Below are positions 41,501-51,091 of a DNA stretch of 64,000 nt, piece by piece (the stretch's first letter is position 1; every line of letters starts with the position of its first letter). Both the position numbers and the translations under genes were made by a program. The notes beneath the pieces are model-generated. The model made no database searches. It saw only the letters and a program-made list of their open reading frames with translations, and was not told the DNA's origin. Origin of the DNA: JBFMFH01 sp040752275 (GTDB lineage: Bacteria; Acidobacteriota; Vicinamibacteria; Vicinamibacterales; JAKQTR01); assembly GCA_040752275.1 (NCBI GenBank), contig JBFMFH010000045.1:1-64000 (forward strand), in the 5' to 3' direction.

Positions 41501-41857
41501 ATGGTCGAAGCGTACGTTCCCATCCTCATCTACATCCTGGTGGCGATCGGGTTCGGCGTCATCACGCTGCTGGTGGCGCGCCTGGTGTTTCCGCAGCGCT
41601 TCAGCCGCGTGAAGCTCGCGCCCTACGAATGCGGCATCGAACCGACGACGGACGCCCGAGATCGCTACAGCGTCCGCTACTACCTGGTGGCCATGCTCTT
41701 CGTGATCTTCGATGTGGAAACCGTCTTCCTCTACCCGTGGGCGGTCATCCTCGACGAACTCGCGTGGTTCGGCCTCATCGAGGTCGTGGTCTTTCTGGTC
41801 ATTCTCGTGGTGGGGTACTTCTACGCCTGGCGCGAGGGTGCCCTGGAGTGGGCGTAG
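41501..41857 (+). CDS. nuoA: NADH-quinone oxidoreductase subunit A
   Basis: A 118-residue three-helix membrane subunit of complex I. The conserved loop KLAPYECGIEPTTDARDRYSV-type segment and FVIFDVETVFLYPW are clear. It is the first gene of nuoACDHJKLMN; nuoB, which normally follows, is absent and the gap to nuoC is 11 bp. Confidence 0.95.
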   Translation: MVEAYVPILIYILVAIGFGVITLLVARLVFPQRFSRVKLAPYECGIEPTTDARDRYSVRYYLVAMLFVIFDVETVFLYPWAVILDELAWFGLIEVVVFLVILVVGYFYAWREGALEWA

Positions 41858-41868
41858 GAGCAGATCTG

Positions 41869-42579
41869 ATGTCGGACGCTCAGAAGCCAGCCACCCCCGA
41901 GACGCCTGCGCTGCCGCCCGGCGCAGTCCAGCCCGCAGCGCCCGCGGCCGGGACGGCCGAGCCCAAGGCGGCCGGCAAGCCCGTGGCCAAGACCGAACCC
42001 AAGGCGCCCCCGGGTCCGCCGCTGCCGCCCGACCCGCCGCCCTCGCCGGACGCACCCGTGCCCTCCTTCATGACGGCCCTCCAGTCGTTCCACGCCGACG
42101 GCATCGAGGCGGTGAGCCTCTGGGTCGGCGACTGGACCGTCATCGTGAAGGCGGATCGCCTGGCTGCCATCCTCACTTTCCTGCGTGACGACGCCGCGTG
42201 TGCCTTCGACTACCTGTCGGACCTGACCGCCGTCGACTGGCCGCCGCGAGAGAAGCGGTTCGACATCGTGTATTGCCTGTACTCGACGCGACTGCGCCAG
42301 CGTGTGCGCGTGAAGGTGCGGGTAGCCGACCAAGAGGCGGTGGCCTCGGCGACCGGCGTGTGGGCTGCGGCGAACTGGCTCGAACGCGAGGTCTTCGACA
42401 TGTTCGGCGTCCCGTTCGCCGGCCATCCCGATCTGCGGCGCATCCTGATGCCGGCCGACTGGCAGGGGCACCCGCAGCGCAAGGACTATCCGCTCGAGGG
42501 TCCCGGCGAACTGCTGATGGAGGACCCGCAGGACTGGCTCAAGGCCCGCCAGACGGCGGTCGAAGCGGACATTGAATGA
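41869..42579 (+). CDS. nuoC: NADH-quinone oxidoreductase subunit C
   Basis: A 236-residue peripheral subunit. Residues 1-~66 are a Pro/Ala-rich disordered extension not found in typical NuoC. The 30-kDa domain follows, with YLSDLTAVDWPPREKRFDIVY-type, WLEREVFDMFGVPFAGHPDLRRIL and the RKDYPLEG end. Stop overlaps nuoD by four bases. Confidence 0.93.
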   Translation: MSDAQKPATPETPALPPGAVQPAAPAAGTAEPKAAGKPVAKTEPKAPPGPPLPPDPPPSPDAPVPSFMTALQSFHADGIEAVSLWVGDWTVIVKADRLAAILTFLRDDAACAFDYLSDLTAVDWPPREKRFDIVYCLYSTRLRQRVRVKVRVADQEAVASATGVWAAANWLEREVFDMFGVPFAGHPDLRRILMPADWQGHPQRKDYPLEGPGELLMEDPQDWLKARQTAVEADIE

Positions 42580-43715
42580 GCGTCGAGACCATGCAGACCC
42601 AATCGCCCCGTCCGATGTTCGACACCGACGAACTGGTCATCAACATGGGGCCTCAGCACCCGAGCACGCACGGGGTGCTCCGGCTGATTCTCCGCCTCGA
42701 CGGCGAAAAGGTGGTCGACGCCGACGTGGTGATCGGCTACCTGCACCGAGGCATCGAGAAGCTGAGCGAGAACCGCGACTGGACGCAGATCGTCCTGCTC
42801 ACGGACCGAATGGACTACGTGGCGGCCGTGACCAACAACCTGGGGTATGTCGAGACGGTCGAAAAGCTGTATTCCCTCGAGGTGCCGCGCCGCGCCCAGT
42901 ATATCCGGACGATTCTCGCCGAGCTGCAGCGGATCGCCAGCCACCTGGTCTGGCTGGGCACCCACGCCATGGACATTGGGGCCGTCACCGTGTTCCTCTT
43001 CTGCCTGCGTGAGCGGGAGCTGGTGCTCGACCTCTTCGAGGAGTACTGTGGCGCTCGCCTCACCTACAACGCGATGCGCGTGGGCGGTCAGCCGTTCGAT
43101 CTGCCGCCCGGGTGGGATCAGAAGGTCTTGCGTTTCTGCACTCTGCAGGAGCAGAAGCTGCCAGAGTACCAGCAGCTGCTGACGAGCAACCGCATCTGGC
43201 TGAACCGCACGCGGGATGTCGGCGTCATTCCTGGTTGTGACGCGGTGGCGATCGGGCTCTGTGGTCCGGCGCTGCGGGCCTCCGGCGTGGTGCGGGATGT
43301 GCGCAAGGACGAGCCGTACGCCGCCTACGGCGAGTTCGAGTTCGACATTCCCATCGGCACGCGGGGCGACACCTACGATCGGTACCTCGTCCGGCTCGAG
43401 GAGTTCCGCCAGTCGATCCGAATCATCCGGCAGGCCGTCGCGGGGCTGCCCGAGGGCCCGGTGATGGGGAAGGTGCCCAGGCTGCTGAAGCCGCCGGCCG
43501 GTGAGACGTACCACGCGGTCGAGGCGCCGAAAGGCGAGCTCGGGTTCTTCATCGTCAGCGACGGGCGCTCGGTGACACCCTACCGGCTCCGGGTGCGGCC
43601 GCCGTCATTCTGCAACCTGCAGGCACTGCCCAGGCTCGTCAGAGGCCACCTGGTGGCGGACGTGGTCGCGATCATCGGAACGATCGACATCGTGCTCGGA
43701 GAGGTGGACCGGTGA
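42576..43715 (+). CDS. nuoD: NADH-quinone oxidoreductase subunit D
   Basis: A 379-residue 49-kDa-type subunit forming part of the quinone pocket. INMGPQHPSTHGVLRL carries the conserved His; GYLHRGIEKL, RIASHLVWLG and the C-terminal VADVVAIIGTIDIVLGEVDR are complete. Normal length. In canonical operons nuoE, F and G follow; here a heptamer array and then nuoH follow. Confidence 0.95.
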   Translation: MSVETMQTQSPRPMFDTDELVINMGPQHPSTHGVLRLILRLDGEKVVDADVVIGYLHRGIEKLSENRDWTQIVLLTDRMDYVAAVTNNLGYVETVEKLYSLEVPRRAQYIRTILAELQRIASHLVWLGTHAMDIGAVTVFLFCLRERELVLDLFEEYCGARLTYNAMRVGGQPFDLPPGWDQKVLRFCTLQEQKLPEYQQLLTSNRIWLNRTRDVGVIPGCDAVAIGLCGPALRASGVVRDVRKDEPYAAYGEFEFDIPIGTRGDTYDRYLVRLEEFRQSIRIIRQAVAGLPEGPVMGKVPRLLKPPAGETYHAVEAPKGELGFFIVSDGRSVTPYRLRVRPPSFCNLQALPRLVRGHLVADVVAIIGTIDIVLGEVDR

Positions 43716-43720
43716 CAACA

Positions 43721-43748
43721 GGGACCGGGGACCGGAGCCCGGGGACCG
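43721..43748. repeat. heptanucleotide tandem array, GGGACCG type
   Basis: Four heptamers: GGGACCG, GGGACCG, GAGCCCG, GGGACCG. It starts five bases after the nuoD stop and fills most of the 45-bp nuoD-nuoH gap, where nuoEFG would be expected. Confidence 0.7.
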
Positions 43749-43760
43749 GATTCGACATCC

Positions 43761-44780
43761 ATGGTTGACGCCATCATCATCCCGCTCATCAAGATCGTCA
43801 TCGTGTTCGTCTCGGTGCTCGTTGCGGTGATGTACATCGTGCTGCTCGAGCGCAAGGTGCAGGCCTGGGTGCAGGTGCGGCTGGGGCCGATGCGCGTCGG
43901 GCCGCACGGGATCCTCCAGCCCATTGCGGACGCGCTGAAGCTGTTCGTCAAGGAGGACATCACGCCGGCAAAGGCGGACCGGTGGATCTTCAGCCTGGCC
44001 CCGATCCTGGTGCTGGTGCCGGCGCTGATCGCGTTCGCGGTCGTACCCTTCGACGCGGACATCACGCTGTTCGGCCTGACGATTCCGGGATACATCGCCG
44101 ATGTGAACGTCGGCCTGCTCTACATCGTCTCGGTCGCCTCGATCGGGATCTACGGCATCATCCTGGGCGGGTGGTCGTCGAACAGCAAGTACCCGCTGCT
44201 GGCGAGCCTGCGCTCGTCGGCCCAGCTCATCAGCTACGAGGTGGCGGTCACGATGACCCTCGTGACGGTCATCATGCTGGCGGGTTCCCTCAGCATGGTG
44301 GGGATTGTGACTGCCCAGCGCGAGATGGGGTGGTGGTTCGCCTTCGCGCAGCCGGTGGCGTTCTTCATCTACTTCGTCGGAGGGCTGGCGGAGACGAACC
44401 GGGCCCCATTCGATCTGCCAGAGGCCGAACAGGAACTGGTCGGCGGCTTCCACACGGAGTACTCGGGAATGCGCTTCGCGTTCTTCTTCCTGGCCGAGTA
44501 CGCGAACATGATCGTGATCTCGGCGGTGGCGACGACGCTCTTCTTCGGCGGGTGGCTCTCGCCGTTCCCGAACGTGGGGTGGCTCGGCTTCCTGGCGTGG
44601 GTGCCGGGCTGGGTGTGGTTCACCGCCAAGACCTTCGCCTTCCTCTACGTGTTCCTGTGGGTGCGGGCGACGCTGCCCCGCTACCGGTACGACCAACTGA
44701 TGCGCTTGGGCTGGAAGTGGCTGATCCCGCTGGCCATCCTCAACATCGTGGTGACCGGCGTCCTGAAGGTGCTCGTGTAG
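43761..44780 (+). CDS. nuoH: NADH-quinone oxidoreductase subunit H
   Basis: A 339-residue membrane subunit linking the quinone site to the proton arm. LLERKVQAWVQVRLGPMRVGPHG, the quinone-site loop AETNRAPFDLPEAEQELVGG and EYSGMRFAFFFLAEY are conserved. nuoI, which usually follows, is missing. Confidence 0.95.
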   Translation: MVDAIIIPLIKIVIVFVSVLVAVMYIVLLERKVQAWVQVRLGPMRVGPHGILQPIADALKLFVKEDITPAKADRWIFSLAPILVLVPALIAFAVVPFDADITLFGLTIPGYIADVNVGLLYIVSVASIGIYGIILGGWSSNSKYPLLASLRSSAQLISYEVAVTMTLVTVIMLAGSLSMVGIVTAQREMGWWFAFAQPVAFFIYFVGGLAETNRAPFDLPEAEQELVGGFHTEYSGMRFAFFFLAEYANMIVISAVATTLFFGGWLSPFPNVGWLGFLAWVPGWVWFTAKTFAFLYVFLWVRATLPRYRYDQLMRLGWKWLIPLAILNIVVTGVLKVLV

Positions 44781-44801
44781 GACGGAGACGGGCGAAACGG
44801 T

Positions 44802-45302
44802 ATGGCCGAAACGGTTGCCTTCTACATTCTCGCGGCGCTGATCCTGATCTTCGCGCTGTTCGTGATCACCGCGAAGAGCACGGTCTACAGCGTCCTGTTC
44901 CTCGTCATGGACTTCCTGCTCGTGGCGGCACTGTACATCCTGCTGCACGCGCAGTTTCTCGCGGTCATCCAGGTGCTGGTCTACGCGGGCGGCATCGTCG
45001 TGCTGTACCTGTTCGTCGTGATGCTGGTGAATCTGAAACGCCCGCCCGAGGCGCACAGCGATCCACGCCGGCTGGGCCGGTTCGGCCTGGTGATGGCGCT
45101 GGCCGTGCTGGCGGAGATTGTCGCGATTGCGGCGTACGGCTGGATGACGCCGGCCGCCGAGACGGGCGCTCTGAGCGCAAGCAATGTGGAACAGGTCGGC
45201 CGCGCGCTCTACACCGACTACCTGATCCCCTTCGAGGTGGCCTCGATGCTGCTGCTCGTGGCCATGATCGGCGCGATCGTGCTCGCCAAGCGGGAGCTCT
45301 AG
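44802..45302 (+). CDS. nuoJ: NADH-quinone oxidoreductase subunit J
   Basis: A 166-residue membrane subunit with about five helices. The pi-bulge helix region VIQVLVYAGGIVVLYLFVVML is well conserved. Lies 21 bp after nuoH and 6 bp before nuoK. Confidence 0.93.
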   Translation: MAETVAFYILAALILIFALFVITAKSTVYSVLFLVMDFLLVAALYILLHAQFLAVIQVLVYAGGIVVLYLFVVMLVNLKRPPEAHSDPRRLGRFGLVMALAVLAEIVAIAAYGWMTPAAETGALSASNVEQVGRALYTDYLIPFEVASMLLLVAMIGAIVLAKREL

Positions 45303-45308
45303 ACGACC

Positions 45309-45611
45309 ATGGTGACGATGACCCACTATCTCGTGCTCTCGACGGCGCTCTTCATGATCGGCGTCATCGGCGTGCTGACGCGCCGGAACATCATCGTTGT
45401 CTTCATGTCGATCGAGCTGATGCTGAACGCCGTCAACATCAACCTGATTGCCTTCTCGCAGCACCTCCAGAACGTGGTCGGCCAGGTGTTCGCGGTGTTC
45501 GTCATCTGCGTTGCGGCAGCCGAGGCGGCCGTCGGCCTGGGCATCATCCTCGCGTTCTACCGGAACAAGGAAACGGTGAACATCGACGAGATGAGCCTGA
45601 TGCGCTGGTGA
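45309..45611 (+). CDS. nuoK: NADH-quinone oxidoreductase subunit K
   Basis: A 100-residue three-helix subunit. The two membrane glutamates typical of NuoK are in SIELMLNAVN and CVAAAEAAVGLGI. The stop overlaps a GTG start for nuoL. Confidence 0.94.
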   Translation: MVTMTHYLVLSTALFMIGVIGVLTRRNIIVVFMSIELMLNAVNINLIAFSQHLQNVVGQVFAVFVICVAAAEAAVGLGIILAFYRNKETVNIDEMSLMRW

Positions 45612-47839
45612 ATCGTATGGACCTGATCTGGCTCATTCCGCTGCTTCCGGGCCTTGGCGCCGCCATCAACGGCATCGCCGGCATCCGCTTCTTCGGCAAG
45701 CGGGTGGCCGGGCTGCTGGCCTGCACGACCATGGCGGCGGCCCTCCTGCTGTCGCTCAACGCGTTCCGGCTGCTCCTGGTCCTCCCTGCCGGCGAGCGCG
45801 AGTTCGACGTGCAGCTCCTGACGTGGATCTCGGCCATGCCGCTCCAGCTCTCGGACGGGTCCATCGGCACCTTCAGCATCCCGTGGGGGTTCCGCCTCGA
45901 CCCGCTGTCCGCGATGATGCTCCTGGTCGTCACGGGCGTCGGGTTCCTGATTCACGTTTACTCGACCGCGTACATGCACGAAGAGACCGACGGGGCCTAC
46001 GCACGTTTCTTCGCGTACCTCAACCTGTTCTGCTTCTTCATGCTGATGCTCGTCCTCGGCGACAACTTCGTCGTGATGTTCGTGGGATGGGAGGGCGTCG
46101 GCCTGTGCTCGTACCTGCTGATCGGGTACTGGTACGAGAAGCAGAGTGCATCGGACGCCGGCAAGAAGGCCTTCATCGTCAACCGCATCGGCGACTGGGG
46201 CTTCATCCTCGGGATCTTCCTCGTCTACATGACGTTCGGCACGCTGGACTTTCGCGCCGTCGCCGACGCCGCCGGAGGCCTGCCCGTCGAGGCAGGGGGC
46301 TTCGGCGTCATTTCCCTCATCACGCTGCTGCTCTTCGTCGGGGCCACCGGCAAGAGCGCCCAGATCCCGCTTTACGTGTGGCTGCCGGACGCCATGGAGG
46401 GCCCGACGCCCGTCTCCGCGCTGATCCACGCGGCGACCATGGTGACGGCCGGGGTGTACATGGTCGGCCGAAACGCCGTGCTCTTCTCCCACGCACCGGA
46501 CGTGATGCTGATCGTGGCCGTCGTCGGTGTGCTGACGGCGCTGATGGCGGCGACTATCGGGCTGGTGCAGAACGACATCAAGCGCGTCCTGGCGTACTCG
46601 ACGGTGTCACAGTTGGGCTACATGTTCCTCGCCATGGGCGTGGGCGCGTTCGCGGCGGGCGCCTTTCACCTGATGACGCACGCGTTCTTCAAGGCGTTGC
46701 TCTTCCTCGGGTCCGGGGCGGTCATCCATGCCATGGCCGGCGAACAGGACATGCGCCGGATGGGGGCGCTGAAGAAGTACCTGCCGGTCACCTTCGTGAC
46801 GATGCTCATCGGCACCCTGGCGATCGCAGGAATCCCGCCGCTCTCCGGCTTCTTCAGCAAGGACGAAATCCTCTACCGGACGTTCCTGAGCAGCCGGTGG
46901 ATCTGGGGGCTGGCGGCGGTGACGGCGCTGCTGACCGCGTTCTACATGTTCCGCCTGATGTCGATGACTTTCTTCGGCGCCTATCGAGGCCCCGTCTGGC
47001 AGCCGGGCCATGGCCACGATCACGCCGGAGGTGGGGCGTCCGGCCATGCCGCGTGGCACGGCCCTCACGAGGCGCCCCGGGCGATGACGATCACGCTGAT
47101 GGCCCTCGCCGTCGGCGCGATCCTGGCCGGTTTCGTCGGGATGCCGCAGGCCCTCTACGGCAACAATGCCATCGAGCGTTTCCTGGAGCCGAGCTTCACG
47201 GCCCGCCATGCGGCGGCGGCTTCCGGCGAACACGACAGTGCCGGCGGTATCCTCCTCGCCGCGTCCGCGCAACCGGCCCGGGACCCGGCGAGTGAGGAAA
47301 GCGCACAGGAGAGCCACGACGCAGAAGGCGGGGCCGCGCAGGAGTCGCATGGTGGCGAAGGCGGGCACCTCTCGCAGGCCGGCGAGATCGGCCTGATGCT
47401 GCTGTCGGTCGCCATCGCGCTCGTCGGCATCGGCGTCGCCTACCGGTTCTACGTGCGTGCGCCTCAGATCGCGGAGCAGCTGGCCGCCCGCTGGGCCGGG
47501 GCGCACCGCGTGCTATCGAACAAGTACTACGTGGACGAGCTGTACGGGGCGACCGTCGTCCGAGGCACCATGTTGAGCGCGAGCGGATTGTGGGCGTTCG
47601 ATGCGAAGGTCGTCGATGGCGCCGTGAACGGTTCGGGTTGGCTGACGATCTTCTCCTCGTGGTTCTCCCACCTCCTCGACAAGTACCTCGTCGACGGCCT
47701 GGTGAACTTCGTTGGGGCCGTGCTGGAGAACGCCAGTTTCATGTTCCGGAAGATGCAGACCGGCCTCGTGCAGAACTACGCCCTCGTCATGCTCTTCGGC
47801 GTGTTTGCGTTCGTGAGTCTCTACCTGCTGTCGCGGTAG
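45608..47839 (+). CDS. nuoL: NADH-quinone oxidoreductase subunit L
   Basis: A ~743-residue antiporter-like proton-pumping subunit. Core motifs include FVGWEGVGLCSYLLIGYWYE (essential Glu) and LPDAMEGPTPVSALIHAATMV. Two His/Asp-rich insertions occur late: GHGHDHAGGGASGHAAWHG, and a 60-residue Gly/Ser/Glu/His-rich linker around residues 535-595, before the lateral helix and final TM. GTG 45608 couples to nuoK (GTGA); ATG 45617 is the alternative. Confidence 0.93.
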   Translation: MNRMDLIWLIPLLPGLGAAINGIAGIRFFGKRVAGLLACTTMAAALLLSLNAFRLLLVLPAGEREFDVQLLTWISAMPLQLSDGSIGTFSIPWGFRLDPLSAMMLLVVTGVGFLIHVYSTAYMHEETDGAYARFFAYLNLFCFFMLMLVLGDNFVVMFVGWEGVGLCSYLLIGYWYEKQSASDAGKKAFIVNRIGDWGFILGIFLVYMTFGTLDFRAVADAAGGLPVEAGGFGVISLITLLLFVGATGKSAQIPLYVWLPDAMEGPTPVSALIHAATMVTAGVYMVGRNAVLFSHAPDVMLIVAVVGVLTALMAATIGLVQNDIKRVLAYSTVSQLGYMFLAMGVGAFAAGAFHLMTHAFFKALLFLGSGAVIHAMAGEQDMRRMGALKKYLPVTFVTMLIGTLAIAGIPPLSGFFSKDEILYRTFLSSRWIWGLAAVTALLTAFYMFRLMSMTFFGAYRGPVWQPGHGHDHAGGGASGHAAWHGPHEAPRAMTITLMALAVGAILAGFVGMPQALYGNNAIERFLEPSFTARHAAAASGEHDSAGGILLAASAQPARDPASEESAQESHDAEGGAAQESHGGEGGHLSQAGEIGLMLLSVAIALVGIGVAYRFYVRAPQIAEQLAARWAGAHRVLSNKYYVDELYGATVVRGTMLSASGLWAFDAKVVDGAVNGSGWLTIFSSWFSHLLDKYLVDGLVNFVGAVLENASFMFRKMQTGLVQNYALVMLFGVFAFVSLYLLSR

Positions 47840-47881
47840 GGTGGTGTCGACCAGGGGCCTCTTAACCTCAGGACTGTAGCA

Positions 47882-49594
47882 GTGAGCAACGCCGCCAACT
47901 TCCCGATCCTGTCACTCACCCTCTTCACCCCGGCCATTGGAGCCCTGCTGCTCCTCTTCATCCGGCGGACCCAGGAGCACGTCATCCGGTGGGTGGCCAA
48001 CATCTTCGCCGTGGCGGGGTTCCTGGTGTCCCTGCCGCTGTGGTTCTGGTACGACGCGGGCGAACGCCAGTTCCAGTTCATCGAGCGCCTGCCCTGGATT
48101 CCCTCCATTGGCGCAGAGTACTTCCTGGGGGTTGACGGGTTCAGCGTGCTGCTGGTGCTCCTGACGACACTGATGGGCGTGATTGCCATCCTGTCGTCGT
48201 GGACTGCCATCACCGAGCGGGTCAAGGAGTACTACATCTTCCTGCTCGTGCTGCAAACCGGCATGATCGGCGCCTTCGTGTCGCTGGATTTCCTCCTCTT
48301 CTTCCTCTTCTTCGAGGTGATGCTGGTGCCGATGTACTTCCTGATCGGCATCTGGGGCAGCGACCGTCGGCTCTATTCGGCCATCAAGTTCTTCCTCTAC
48401 ACCCTGGTGGGCAGCGTGGTGATGCTGCTCGGCATCTTGGCCATCTACTTCCACCACGCCGGGGTGACGGGCGTCTACACGTTCGACATTACCAAGTTCC
48501 ACCAGATGAGCGCGCCCTACAACCTCCAGTGGTGGGTGTTCCTGGCCTTCTTCCTGGGGTTCTCGATCAAGGTGCCGATGTTCCCGTTCCACACGTGGCT
48601 GCCGGATGCGCACACCGACGCCCCCACGGCCGGGTCGGTCATCCTGGCCGCCATCCTGCTGAAGATGGGGACCTACGGGTTCATCCGGTTCAGCCTGCCG
48701 ATCCTGCCCGAGGCCACCAGGGCGTTCGTACCCATGATGGTGCTGCTCTCGGTCATCGGCATCATCTACGGGGCGCTCGTGGCCATGGCCCAGAAGGACT
48801 GGAAGCGTCTCGTCGCCTACTCGAGCGTCAGTCACATGGGCATGGTCATGCTGGGCATGTTCGCCTTGAACCCGGTGGGTGTGACCGGCAGCATCGTCCA
48901 GCAACTGAACCACGGCATCTCCACGGGCGCCCTCTTCATGATCGTGGGCATTGTCTATGAGCGCCGCCACACGCGCATGATCGCCGAGTACGGCGGGCTC
49001 TCGAAGGTCATGCCAGTCTACGCGGCCGTCTTCATGGTGATGACGATGTCGTCGATCGGCCTGCCGACCCTGAACGGGTTCATCGGCGAGTTCCTGATTC
49101 TGCAGGGCGTGTTCGTCGTCGACAAGGTCTGGGCACTCCTGGCCGGGAGCGGCATCATCCTTGGCGCGGCCTACATGCTGTGGCTCTACCAGCGAACCAT
49201 GTTCGGCAAGGTCGAGAATCCGAAGAACGAGGCGCTCCCGGACCTGAATGTCCGCGAGTTCGCCACCTTCGTGCCCCTGATCATCCTCGCCGTGTGGATC
49301 GGGCTCTATCCCAAGCCGTTCCTCGATCGCCTCGTGCCCACGGTGACCAACGTGATGGAGCGGATCAACCCGGCGTACGCCTCGGCTGCCGCAGCCCTGG
49401 CCGCGAAGGACTGCGCGGACAACCAGCCGGCGTCGGCGTTTCTGACGGCGCCGTGCGGGGACGCGGCCGGCGGGGAGACCGCGTCGCCACCGTCCCTGCC
49501 GTCCACCGGCGAGGCCGAACCCGCAGGGCAACCGCCGCCGGCGAGCCAGCCGAAAACGGCACCCCATGATCCGAGTCCGACGGGAGCGCGGTGA
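47882..49594 (+). CDS. nuoM: NADH-quinone oxidoreductase subunit M
   Basis: A 570-residue antiporter-like subunit. FEVMLVPMYFLIGIWG, LPDAHTDAPTAGSVILA and YSSVSHMGMVMLG are conserved. The last ~70 residues form an Ala/Pro-rich soluble extension that is not part of the normal NuoM fold. GTG 47882 is used. Stop overlaps nuoN. Confidence 0.93.
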   Translation: MSNAANFPILSLTLFTPAIGALLLLFIRRTQEHVIRWVANIFAVAGFLVSLPLWFWYDAGERQFQFIERLPWIPSIGAEYFLGVDGFSVLLVLLTTLMGVIAILSSWTAITERVKEYYIFLLVLQTGMIGAFVSLDFLLFFLFFEVMLVPMYFLIGIWGSDRRLYSAIKFFLYTLVGSVVMLLGILAIYFHHAGVTGVYTFDITKFHQMSAPYNLQWWVFLAFFLGFSIKVPMFPFHTWLPDAHTDAPTAGSVILAAILLKMGTYGFIRFSLPILPEATRAFVPMMVLLSVIGIIYGALVAMAQKDWKRLVAYSSVSHMGMVMLGMFALNPVGVTGSIVQQLNHGISTGALFMIVGIVYERRHTRMIAEYGGLSKVMPVYAAVFMVMTMSSIGLPTLNGFIGEFLILQGVFVVDKVWALLAGSGIILGAAYMLWLYQRTMFGKVENPKNEALPDLNVREFATFVPLIILAVWIGLYPKPFLDRLVPTVTNVMERINPAYASAAAALAAKDCADNQPASAFLTAPCGDAAGGETASPPSLPSTGEAEPAGQPPPASQPKTAPHDPSPTGAR

Positions 49595-51069
49595 TGCCAG
49601 CCTGGTTCTCGCTGAACGACCTGTACTACCTGACGCCCGAGCTGATGCTGGCCGGGGCCGCGCTCGTCGTCCTGGTACTGCGCGCGATCCTGCCGCGGGA
49701 CAACCAGGGCATCCTGTCGTGGTTCGCTCTCGCGGCGCTCGTCGCGACGGGCGCTGCCGTGGTCACGATGACGGGGACGACACCCGTATCCGTGTCCAGG
49801 GGGTTGATTGCCGTCGACTCGTTCGCGGCGTTCTTCAAGCTGCTGTTCCTGCTCGCCGCCGCACTGACGATCCTGATGTCCACGCGGTACCTCGAGGTCG
49901 AGGGGGCGAGCCCCGGCGAGTACGTGTTCCTGGTGCTCTGCGCCACGCTCGGCATGATGTTCATGGCGGGCGGCACGGACCTCATCAGCATCTTCGTCGG
50001 CCTGGAGACGATGGCGATCGCCTTCTACATCCTGACCGGCATGCTCAAGCCGAACAGGCGCTCCAACGAGGCGGCCGTCAAGTACTTCATCCTCGGCACG
50101 TTCTCGCTGGGCCTGCTGCTCTACGGCATGTCGCTGATGTACGGCTTCACGGGCACGACGAACCTGCGCGCGATTGCCGTAGCATTGGCTTCGCAGGGCC
50201 GCGACGGCTGGCTGGTGCTCGCGGTTGTCATGATCGTGGCTGGCGTCGGGTTCAAGATCGCGGCCGTGCCCTTTCACATGTGGGCGCCAGACGTCTACGA
50301 AGGGGCCCCGACGCCGATCACGGCGTTCCTCTCGGTGGGCTCGAAAGCCGCGTCGTTCTCCATGCTCCTCCGGATCCTCGTGGAGGGCCTGCCAGCGGCG
50401 TCGGCCGACTGGACCCTACTGCTCTACGTGCTCTCCGTCCTGACGATGACGGTCGGCAACATCGCCGCCCTCACGCAGAGCAACATCAAGCGGATGCTGG
50501 CGTACTCGTCGATCGCCCATGCGGGCTACGTGCTCATCGGTGTGATTGCCGGTACGCCCCGGGGGATCGCCTCGACGCTGATCTACCTGATGGTCTACGC
50601 GTTCATGCAGATGGGCGCGTTCGCCGTGGTCGTGATGATGCGGCGCGCCGATGCGATCGGCGACGAGCTCAAGGACCTGAGCGGGCTGTTCTCGCGGCAG
50701 CCGGGGGCGGCTCTGGGCATGCTGGTCTTCATGCTGTCGCTGGGCGGGATTCCTCCCACGGCCGGGTTCATGGGCAAGTTCTGGCTGTTCAGCGCCGCCA
50801 TCGATGCCAACTACGTCTGGCTGGCCGTCATCGGTGTCCTCAACAGCGTAGTGTCGATCTACTACTACCTGCGGGTCGTCGTGTTCATGTTCATGAAGAG
50901 CGAGGCGACCGGGTCGGAGCCAGCCATCGGGCCTGCCCTGACTGCCGCGCTCGCCGTGGGCGTTGTCGGGACTCTGGTGCTCGGCGTCTACCCGCGGCCG
51001 CTCTTCGAGCTGGCCGAGGTATCGGCGCGAACGCTTGGCGTGGTCGGGATTCCGGCGACGCCGTTCTAG
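49591..51069 (+). CDS. nuoN: NADH-quinone oxidoreductase subunit N
   Basis: A 492-residue antiporter-like subunit. FVGLETMAIAFYILTGMLK (key Glu), PFHMWAPDVYEGAPTPITAFLS and YSSIAHAGYVLIG are conserved. Starts at GTG 49591 or ATG 49594, overlapping nuoM. ATP synthase genes follow 22 bp later, giving a continuous respiratory/phosphorylation cluster. Confidence 0.94.
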   Translation: MMPAWFSLNDLYYLTPELMLAGAALVVLVLRAILPRDNQGILSWFALAALVATGAAVVTMTGTTPVSVSRGLIAVDSFAAFFKLLFLLAAALTILMSTRYLEVEGASPGEYVFLVLCATLGMMFMAGGTDLISIFVGLETMAIAFYILTGMLKPNRRSNEAAVKYFILGTFSLGLLLYGMSLMYGFTGTTNLRAIAVALASQGRDGWLVLAVVMIVAGVGFKIAAVPFHMWAPDVYEGAPTPITAFLSVGSKAASFSMLLRILVEGLPAASADWTLLLYVLSVLTMTVGNIAALTQSNIKRMLAYSSIAHAGYVLIGVIAGTPRGIASTLIYLMVYAFMQMGAFAVVVMMRRADAIGDELKDLSGLFSRQPGAALGMLVFMLSLGGIPPTAGFMGKFWLFSAAIDANYVWLAVIGVLNSVVSIYYYLRVVVFMFMKSEATGSEPAIGPALTAALAVGVVGTLVLGVYPRPLFELAEVSARTLGVVGIPATPF

Positions 51070-51091
51070 CGGAGTCGACAGCAGGCCACCC

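Noticed and set aside
43605..45464. Long minus-strand His/Asp/Arg-rich frame
   Set aside because: It mirrors nuoH and nuoJ on the other strand; composition is a codon-shadow artefact.
43982..45607. Upstream extension of the nuoL frame
   Set aside because: It passes out of frame through nuoH, nuoJ and nuoK; nuoL begins at 45608 or 45617.
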